Shown here one piece after another: positions 56,164 through 64,000 of a stretch of DNA of 64,000 bases. The position numbers and the translations under genes are program-made. Positions within the stretch are counted from its first letter, which is position 1, and each line of letters begins with the position of its first letter. Source of the stretch: Shiraia sp. slf14 (Eukaryota > Ascomycota > Dothideomycetes > Pleosporales > Shiraiaceae); the NCBI GenBank assembly GCA_000498155.1, contig AXZN01000015.1:124001-188000 (forward strand), read 5' to 3'. The notes beneath the pieces are model-generated. The model saw nothing but the letters and a program-made list of their open reading frames with translations. It was not told where the DNA came from and ran no database searches.

Positions 56164-58622
56164 ATAACTAAGGTGAAGCTGGTTAGATTATGCTTAGTAT
56201 CGAGTTTTACATGAACAGCGAGGCTAAAACTCTACGACTATGTGTGCTGCGAACACATACATTTGAGTAGTCGACTAACCTGTGCATCCGTGGTCTTGGT
56301 CATAATGAGTTTGACGTAGTAGGTTGTTGGACTAGTATCTTCATATGATTGAGTATTAGAGAACGATAATGGAGCAGTAATCCTTGACCATAGTCTGAAA
56401 TATGCAATTAGATTGATATATAGGTACTAAGACGCTTGCTCTCAATAAATAAAAGATTTTGAAATCTTCAGCATTGAAGTCGATATATATTAATGTTAAA
56501 TAATTAACAGAGCGTATAAAATTTTGTAGGCTTCAGCATATCATCATAACATAACTACTTCTGTATATTTAATGAAGGTAATTTTCCATCCAACGTGTTA
56601 TCATAGTTTGTTGCAGCTCTCTGCATTTTCCCAAGGTGTCACTCATCGATGACATGCTGCGACTACGATACGATTAGGCAATTCATGAATGAGCATGGCA
56701 TGTAAGGATCAGAGCAAACTTAAGGATAGAATATTCTTTGAAGATAGAGAAAGACTACTAAAAAGCAACCATTTCATACATCTTACAAACGATTGCAAAG
56801 AATGAGAGCATGAAAAAACGCACAAAGGGTTTAGCATCAACGACAGTCGAGAAAATTACCATGACTAAGTTTGATAGTCTACATCGATGTTGAATGACAC
56901 GAAACATGTTCGTGTCAACAGCGGCAATGCACGTGCGAAGCCGTGAGGTTTGTTTCGTCACAAACTTACCGGGCCAATGTGGACGATTTTCCAGTACAGT
57001 TTATCGTCAAGCTACTCGTACCCTGCATATACGATGATTTGCTGTAGGTTTAAGGTTTGAACCGGCAATGAGGTCCACGGGAGCAGTCTTGGGAGTACCG
57101 CCACAAGAACAAGAGGCTGAAGTCGTTAGCTACCTTCCACAATCTGACTAAACGAGACCCCACTGGACCAGGCCGGAGGGCTCGGCCATGTTTCCCCGAC
57201 GGAGTAAGAAATCGTATGACTCGCGCGTGAAGCTCAGGGGGGGAAACTAACGAGGAAATCAACATGTGCCTGCAGTTAGTTGCAGCCCAAAGAGCAGCAG
57301 ACAAGACCAGACAAGACTAGGAGTGGTACGGGAGAGGTATAGCAGGCAGCATAGTATGCAGCCGTGGTGGGCGATGCCGTGGATGCCGCAAGTCATGACG
57401 GGGCTTGGAAGTATGTTGATCCTGTCCTACCGAGTGGTTTTTGACCGAGCAGGCAGGCAAACAGCTGGGAATCACAGCCCGCGTGTTCCGGGGGGCCTAG
57501 TCATGAGGTAAATGTCTCAATTGGTAACGAATTGGTAATAAGAAGGAATGGCGCAAGCGGGAGAGGCTGAGGAGAGTTTTGGAGGGTGGGTGTGAGTCGC
57601 TGTGGGGGAGACTACTGTAGGGCGTAGGTACTATGTGCATAGTTGATGTGCGTACATAGTAGGTAGGTAAGTAGGTACCGTTGTGGATTGTACTGCAAGT
57701 ACGTACATGCAGTGTGGTGGGCAGTCTGAAGAGGGTGGTTGCTGGGGCTCGATTGTGGAGACACAATGGGTGGAACAGAAATCGAGCAGCAGGCGGGAGC
57801 AGCCTCGATAGTACGCGGTACCCGGGCCTTTAGCCAGGCCGGGCTTGGGTGAAGGAGGCAATGGTCGACGCCGATGGAACGTCAGACCATGGGGGTGGAA
57901 ATATAGGGGAGGTCGGGGCGGTAGCAGATGCGGCAGCGGTACCATGGATGGGGAGCTGGCAGACGTGAAGGGGCCTCTGGGTGGTAGAAGAGGGGGCAGA
58001 CTGTCGAGCGTGCAGCGCGCAGAGAGTGTCTGGTGCATGAGGCTGCATGAGGCTGGCAGTGGAGCGCCCAAAGCAGGCTAGCGCGGACGGCAAGAGCCAC
58101 CATCGAACCGGCAAGCTGGGTCGGGCAAGTGACGGGCGGCGATTTAATTGTCCATGGGCCATGGGATGAAACGTCGACAGGCACGGCGGGCCTGCAAATG
58201 GCATGTTTCTCTCCTCCAGACGACTTGTGCAGGCGGGCGCGCGACTGGGCGTGTAGGACGAGGCAGTAGGACGAGCACTGACGAGGCAGGGCGGAGGTGG
58301 GCCGAGGGGGGCTTGTCTCAGGGAACCCAGCCGAGCTCACCATGGCCGACTAAAAAAGTTCCCAGCGGGCCCAGCGCTGCAGAGACCAGTGCAAAGACAT
58401 GGGGGCTTGCAACCAACAAGAGGGCGATCATATCACGCTTTCGCTGCTGTCTGTCTGGAATCGTCTGGAGTCGCTTGTTACCATGTCTCTTTGCCTCTGA
58501 TAGAAAGTGTGCACGGCCCGCTAGACCTGTTGCTGGCTCCTTCTTCTGCGAACGGCTGCCACCACTGCGCTCTGCTCACTGCTCACTGCACACTGCATGG
58601 TCGTCGTCTCTGCTCACCTACT

Positions 58623-58657
<35 letters not shown>

Positions 58658-58658
58658 C
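58623..58658 (+). repeat. CA dinucleotide microsatellite
   Basis: A (CA)n run of about 36 bp with one interruption (GCACACAC), in the leader region of the G-alpha gene. Confidence 0.85.
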
Positions 58659-59126
58659 TACTCTCCCCGTGTACCGTCGTGCATGCAGACGCCTCGCCAC
58701 CACACCACATCCGCCTGCGAACCCTTTTTTTCCCCGTGTCCCCTGCCTTGTTCTCCTTTGTCTCACTGACTAAGCCATTGACTTGCCTCGCGCCTCTGTT
58801 CGCGCCTGCCGTCCGCCGCCGCTCGCTCCTGCTGTTTCGCAGCTTGTCGTTACTTTTGCACACTAGCGCCGATCCGTCCATTGGACTTGTCGCGGAGCAT
58901 CACTAGCCGCACACCACCACCTTCTCTCCTGCACGCACCCCTCTTGTTGTTTCTGGGTAAGCTTCGCCTGCTCGCCTACTGCCTGCATACTTACATAGTA
59001 CTTCCGCCAGCCCTCCGCCCGTTCTAGTTGCCTGTCAGTTGTGCCGGTTCCTCTCCACCGGCCGCTCTTTCTGTCCAGCTTCGTCCCACGCTACCACGGC
59101 TGCGTAGATACATGGCACCGGGCATC

Positions 59127-60324
59127 ATGTGTTTCGGCCGCAAACCCGCTGACCCAGAGTCCAAAAAGAATGAGGACATTGAAAAGACGCTGCGAACCGA
59201 CCGCAAGAGAGCTGAGCGCGAGGTCAAGCTGCTGCTGCTGGGTACGTCCTTTTCTGCTGATGCTGATAGAGCTCTCTATATGACCTCATCCCGAGCTCGA
59301 CTGACTTGAAACTCGCAGGCGCTGGTGAGAGTGGCAAGTCTACCGTCCTAAAGCAAATGCGCATCATCAATGCTGGTGGTTTCGGCAAAACTGAACGCAA
59401 AACATGGCGAGCCACCATCTTCAACAACTTGGTCTCGGCCTTTCAAACCATCTACGCTGCCATGCAGGAAGATGACACCGACTTTGAGGACGAAGACAAC
59501 ATTGTACGTCGCCGCTGCTGGCGTGTGAACCATCCACTCTTGCTAATTGACCATGTCAGCGTTACTCGGAGCTCGTCAATTCTGCACCAGACATTGGCAC
59601 CGAGGAGCCCATGCCCGAAGAGTTCCTCACTGCCTTCAACTGCTTATGGGCAGACAAGGGCGTTCAGTTAACCATCCTCAAAGGCAACCAATATGCCCTG
59701 CACGACAATTTGAGCTACTTTTTCCAAGACATCGACCGCCTTTTCGCAAAAGATTTCCTACCCACCGACCAAGACATCTTGCGCACGCGATTACGGACGA
59801 CCGGCATCTCAGAGACCATCTTCGAACTGGGTAACCTCACATACAAGATGGTCGACGTCGGTGGTCAACGGTCAGAGCGAAAAAAGTGGATTCACGTCTT
59901 TGATAACGTCCAGGTCGTCTTGTTCCTAGTCGCCATCAGCGGTTACGACCATGTGCTTGTCGAAGATCGCAACGGCAATCAGATGCACGAAGCCTTGATG
60001 CTGTTCGAATCCATCTCCAACTCCAAGTACTTTGAGAAATCAGCCCTCATTCTATTCTTGAACAAGATCGATTTGTTCCGGGAAAAGATTGCAGGTGGCA
60101 TGAGCCCTATTAGCAAGGTCTTCCCCGACTACACAGGACAACCTACGGACATCGAAGCTGGCATGGAGTTTTTCGCTAACAAATTCCGCAATCTCGTCCG
60201 ACAGCCAAAAAAGGAAGTCTATGTCCACTACACAAACGCCACCGATACTGATCTGCTCAAGAAGACCATGGCATCGGTGCAAGATATGATTGTTCAGCGA
60301 AACCTCAATGCCCTCATTTTGTGA
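59127..60324 (+). CDS. gna2: Heterotrimeric G-protein alpha subunit, fungal group II type
   Basis: Exons 59127-59241, 59319-59503 and 59560-60324 give 354 aa, the standard length. An in-frame ATG 15 bp upstream (59112) would add MAPGI. I prefer MCFGRK because fungal group II alpha subunits such as Neurospora GNA-2 begin MCFG, as I recall. P-loop GAGESGKST is restored by splicing at residue 39. Switch regions: LRTTGI and DVGGQRSERKKW. Guanine specificity: FLNKID and TNATDT. There is no Gly at position 2, so no N-myristoylation; Cys2 could be palmitoylated. The C-terminus LNALIL lacks the Cys targeted by pertussis toxin. It signals from a GPCR, but its effector is undefined for this group. Confidence 0.93.
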
Positions 60325-61816
60325 GTGCCCATCAGAATTGCACGTCTTTGAGCCTACAAACTTGTTCGACCGACCAGAAAGTGCGAGCCTGCTGCTGCAC
60401 AAACGTACAAGCGTCCGTTCCCAACATGACACCGCCTTACCTCATGCGGCGGCACACTTTTTTTCACATTATACCCCGGATTTGCTTCTACTTTGCTGTT
60501 GTTTCACGACGACTTTACGACATAATTCCCATTTCTGTTTCTGCAAGCGAGCGGATTGGCACGAGTGGAGTGGTAGTACGAAAGGGCGCGATACCTGCAG
60601 TCAGATTCGCAGGAGAGGCTGTGGCTCAGCAGGAGAATTTCCTTGTTCCAAAATGCACGCAAGTCCTTTTAATCGTCGCGCATATTAGCGGGCTGGCCAT
60701 CTGCTTCCATGTTTCTTCACCACAACGTTCTCCGTACAACAAATTTTCTTTTGATACGATGCGGGCTGTGGCGGTCGGTGCAAGGGCACGGGCACGGGCA
60801 AAGATACAGGCAAAGAGCTGGGGAGTATATTGCGCTGCATAAAAAACGATGCAGGATGCAAAATAGGTAACATCTGCCGATGCCCAACTGAATGTAACAT
60901 TTATTTTGTAGTCAGTGCGTACTTGAACGTCTCCTTTACTGTGCAGGTGCAATGACTTGTTATGTGTCAAAAGCAGCAACCTACATATATTGTTCCCCCT
61001 TGAGACGAAGCCATGTCTACGCCCATCGAACATATGACATAAGCAATTCAGGGGAATTGTTAGGCTTCCCAAGATCGTCTCGAGTCTTGTGATTTGGCAA
61101 AGGATGCGGATGTGGCGTAAAATATGCAGGTGAGCGGCGTGGTTGAAGGACGTCCAACCCAAATCTGTTTTGTAAATCATGAAAACGAGGGCGAAAAACG
61201 AAAAAAGACCCACTGTTGGTGGGTTGCAAAGCGAGTATTTGGAATACTGCAATCTATTCTTTTTCAACGACGTACATGGGACGGGGGTTGTGGATGCGAA
61301 GGGAAAAAAAGGATTCTGCAGCAAGGGCAGAATGGCACCGAGAGCGTGATGTATTGAATGCAGGTGCGGTACATGGCAAGATAAGGAAAGTGAAAGGGTA
61401 GCCCTTTGTTGAAACATCTTACACGTCGTCTGGTGCATGGCTTTCAAAGCTATATCGATACAGGATGATGGCTGACAGGTCACGTGCGCAATCCCTAGGA
61501 TTGCATGGAGGGGTCGCTTGGACGGTCATTGGTGATAAGAGAAACTGGTGAACGAAGATTCTTCCATTGCTCTCATAACATCGATATCTCATAACATCTA
61601 GGTACTTGGAACAAGCAAACCACGTTTACCAAAAACGTGTACATAGCAGTAGCCATAGCCATGGTGACATGATCCGATGCCATGGCTTGGAACAATGCCG
61701 CTAACCACGGGTAAACGTCGGCCCTGGTGACTTGCAGCAAGTCCTGTCATCGGCCTTGAGCCGCGTGAACATCACCAACAGCCTCACCACCAACACCCCC
61801 GCCCTCACGACTGGCC
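60325..61816. other. Intergenic region
   Basis: 3' flank of G-alpha and upstream region of the mS38 gene. A 285-codon minus-strand frame (60626-61483) crosses it but starts with GTG and looks accidental. No RNA gene was identified. Confidence 0.45.
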
Positions 61817-62807
61817 ATGTTCGCACCTTCTTTGGGGAGAGCCGTACGCTCCACCGGCTCTATCGCTTCCACCCCAGCCACCTCTCTGTGTCGTGCGGCT
61901 TTCAACACTGCACACCAGCCTTTCCGACCCACTCACCAGCGCCGCCTCTCATCCTCAAAGCCGTCGATACCCCCAAGTAACAAGAAAGAGCCCGCCAAAG
62001 AACCTGCACCCGATAAGAAGCTAGGGCAGACTGCAGCAACACATTTGCAGGGGCGTGGTACGCAAACAAAAGCGAATGGCAAGGTGACCGAGGCAAAGGA
62101 TGCGGAATGGGCGAACAATCTGCCTCGGGCGCCACCTACCGCACATCAGTGCGAAGAGGGTATGTGCAATGGAAGCTTCAGTTGATCATGTATACTCATG
62201 CGTAGCAGATGTCAAGATCTCGGCCTTCTTCGGCCTTCACCGGCCCTTATCGAAATACCCAGAAACATGGCAACCGCCAGCCGGCATGGAAGTGTTTGAT
62301 GCAATCTTCCATCAGCCCAAGACAAACGACGTATACTCGGTACAACAAACCCAAAGAACTCAGAAGACTCTGAACGACTTCCTCCAGAACTTGCATGACG
62401 GCATCGACCAACACGAGGAAATGCAAGCTCATGCCAGGTACCTCCATGCAGAGGCCAATCACATGAACGAATTGCCGACAGAGGAGAGCATCACCTATCA
62501 TGCTTCGCAACTCCCCCACTTTACGCCTCCTCCTCCACCTGTGGCATTCGATCCGTTTGCGACCCAACCAGCGCCTCGTCCCTCACAGGTCTTGTCGACC
62601 ATCATGAACCAGCGTATCACCGAGGTATCACTACCATCGGAGCAGACAGAACAACCCGCGACATTCCGCGAACACGTCCACCGGCGGCGAGGTGGCATGT
62701 ACATGATTAGCGTCAAGAGACAGCGAAAGCTGAAGATGAAGAAGCACAAGTACAAGAAGCTGATGAAGAGGACGCGACTGTTGCGACGAAAGCTTGATCG
62801 TGCATAA
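61817..62807 (+). CDS. COX24: Mitochondrial small ribosomal subunit mS38 (Cox24)
   Basis: Exons 61817-62159 and 62209-62807 (49-bp intron, phase 1) give 313 aa. The N-terminus (MFAPSLGRAVRSTGSI...RRLSSS) is a mitochondrial presequence rich in Arg and Ser. Residues 45-110 are low complexity, and the middle (residues 120-250) is specific to fungi. The last 38 residues, from GMYMISVKRQRKLKMKKHK through MKRTRLLRRKLDRA, form the AURKAIP1/Cox24 domain, which defines mS38. In yeast this protein is needed for COX1 mRNA processing and translation. Length is much greater than the yeast Cox24 of about 110 aa, owing to the N-terminal extension. Confidence 0.9.
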
Positions 62808-63833
62808 TAGACTTATAACATACAGCGGAAGAAGCACATATAATGCTGGCCATGGGAAAGGAACGGACGGTGCGACCAAGTGCGTATGCCAGGTCCTTGG
62901 TCCAGAGCGGAGAATCAAGCTTGTAGCTATGGCCACGCTCGGAGCATTGCGCAATCAGGGACGCGGCCGATTTCCCAAGGCTCGGTATGCGGATGGCATG
63001 ACTCTACTCTTGTTTCCATTTCTTGAGCATTTTATGGTGCTGGTGTTAGTAGCATAGGCGCCTGGCGAACCCGCCCGCCTTTTCTTGTCCATACCAATCA
63101 ACCACATGTTCTTAACCACGCACGTCTCCTTTGCATAATGTTTTGTCCGCAATTCCTTTGACTTACTGACATTTCCAAGGTCTTGGGCGCTTGGTTTGGA
63201 GATCGGAACGCATTGTGTTCTTGTTCGTGTCAAAATCGCGGTTGTGGTGTCTTGAAACCCCACCGAGACTGAGACCGTCACAACATCCCCAGCCTTACCA
63301 TTGACAACCACAACCCTCCAACACAGGCTCCACCATGATTCCTTAACCGACCTGTCTTAAGACGAAGCGAGGTAGCAGCCCGCAAATCAAACGTTCCATC
63401 CAGCCCAAGAGCGCATGACGCCTTGGCATGAACCGCTTCCAGTTCATTTTCTACCGCACTTCTACGCTCACCTACGATGCTTGGCGCCGTTTTGCACAAC
63501 CTGACAGGCCTCAGTGCAGGATTCGAGACAAGGCAATCTCCCTGTCCTGTCGTCATGATTTAGCCGGCGCTTGCATCTACAATGATTTGAGATATAAAAC
63601 CCAGGTGTCAGTCGCTCCGATTGAAGACTTCAGCAACTCGGCGCAACACACGCAGTAGCAAACAACTCTCCGGTCCTTTCCTTCGCTTTTTTTGTTCTTT
63701 GCTTTACCTTTTCTCCATTCACTAGCCCCGGTCGGCCTTTATTTGCAAACACAGAGCTAGTCTCACATTCGTTATCAATTTTAAAGTCTAACAAACTCAA
63801 TTCACTCGGTCCTATCTATATTTGTCAACAAAC
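62808..63833 (+). other. Intergenic region, promoter of the edge gene
   Basis: No gene seen. From 63661 to 63830 the plus strand is CT-rich (TCCTTTCCTTCGC, CTTTTTTTGTTC), followed by TCAACAAAC directly before the ATG at 63834. This is a typical strong fungal promoter and leader. Confidence 0.45.
63593..63599 (+). promoter_or_regulatory. TATA box of the small secreted protein gene
   Basis: TATAAAA lies 235 bp before the ATG at 63834, upstream of a long CT-rich block. Distance and context suit a core promoter. Confidence 0.45.
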
Positions 63834-64000
63834 ATGGTTTCTAAATACCTTCTCGTCTCGGCTATCATTGCCTATGTCGAGGCTCGTTTCGGCCAGGAGC
63901 AGGTTCCCATCGCTGCCATCTCTGCAGTCCAGGGTGGAGCTGCCGGTGCCGCTGCTACCATCGCTGGAGCAACCATCAGCGACCTTCTCGGTGCGGCCAA
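63834..64000 (+). CDS. Small secreted protein, 3' end outside window
   Basis: About 55 residues are visible, from ATG at 63834 (TCAACAAACATGG) to the window edge. MVSKYLLVSAIIAYVEA is a signal peptide, followed by RFGQEQVPIAAISAVQGG and an Ala/Gly-rich stretch with TIAGATISDLLGAA. It resembles small secreted fungal proteins I have met in Dothideomycetes, but I cannot name the family. The strong promoter features upstream suggest high expression. Confidence 0.7.
   Translation, partial: MVSKYLLVSAIIAYVEARFGQEQVPIAAISAVQGGAAGAAATIAGATISDLLGAA

Larger units (their letters stand above)
55688..59126. other. Large intergenic block with simple repeats and G-alpha leader
   Basis: This 3.4-kb stretch has no supported gene. 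It holds an AT-rich patch (about 56330-56760), a purine minisatellite and a CA repeat (separate entries). From roughly 58700 a CT-rich leader runs into the G-alpha start. Several ORFs near 57500-58300 overlap on both strands in GC-rich sequence and look accidental. Confidence 0.5.

Noticed and set aside
57497..58906. Several overlapping frames of 120-250 codons in GC-rich sequence before the G-alpha gene
   Set aside because: Frames are open on both strands at once because of base composition; no domain, and the region looks like leader and promoter.
60626..61483. 285-codon minus-strand frame beside the G-alpha gene
   Set aside because: It starts with GTG, has no domain, is compositionally random, and crosses the G-alpha 3' flank; probably chance.

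Overview
The window is nuclear DNA of a filamentous ascomycete (Pezizomycotina). I infer a Dothideomycete, possibly Pleosporales, from overall gene character; I could not run a search, so the class is a guess. The evidence for a fungus is direct. Most multi-exon genes have GT-AG introns of about 50-140 bp, often with first exons of only 8-50 nt. Genes lie on both strands without operons, leaders are pyrimidine-rich, and the gene set is typical (Zn2Cys6 factor, Cox24/mS38, epsilon-COP, gamma-tubulin, fungal G-alpha). No rRNA, tRNA, CRISPR, complete transposon or integrated virus was seen.

Layout. 1-14 kb: the 3' end of a small cysteine-containing protein; a secreted bicupin oxalate decarboxylase (-) divergent from a secreted, cysteine-free SELENBP-like beta-propeller (+); a mitochondrial-type class II aldolase/adducin protein; a secreted bilirubin-oxidase-type multicopper oxidase; a charged coiled-coil protein; a membrane-anchored hemerythrin-like protein. 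14-30 kb: two orphan proteins, divergently arranged; the U-box cyclophilin of the PPIL2/Cyp8 type; a zinc alcohol dehydrogenase; a Ser/Thr-rich cell-surface protein; an alpha/beta hydrolase; two neighbouring glycine-rich low-complexity proteins; a GH16 wall glycosidase.

30-33.5 kb is a 3.4-kb stretch without a convincing gene. 33.5-42.3 kb is housekeeping: gamma-tubulin, a Pgc1-like glycerophosphodiesterase, epsilon-COP, a stand-alone methyltransferase and spermidine synthase. 44-52.6 kb: an NAD kinase, a Leu3-like Zn2Cys6 regulator and an isocitrate lyase/PEP mutase-superfamily enzyme. 53.7-64 kb: a long coiled-coil protein, a large intergenic block with simple repeats, a G-protein alpha subunit, mitoribosomal mS38/Cox24, and the start of a small secreted protein cut by the window edge.

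The genes do not form an obvious biosynthetic cluster or defence island. The nearest thing to a functional theme is the first 11 kb, where extracellular oxalate removal, a propeller with a possible metal site and a blue copper oxidase lie close together. No new system is claimed. The points most worth a second look are the cysteine-free SELENBP-like protein with four retained Pro-His sites, the 39-nt exon carrying the oxidase copper motif, and the pair of glycine-rich proteins.
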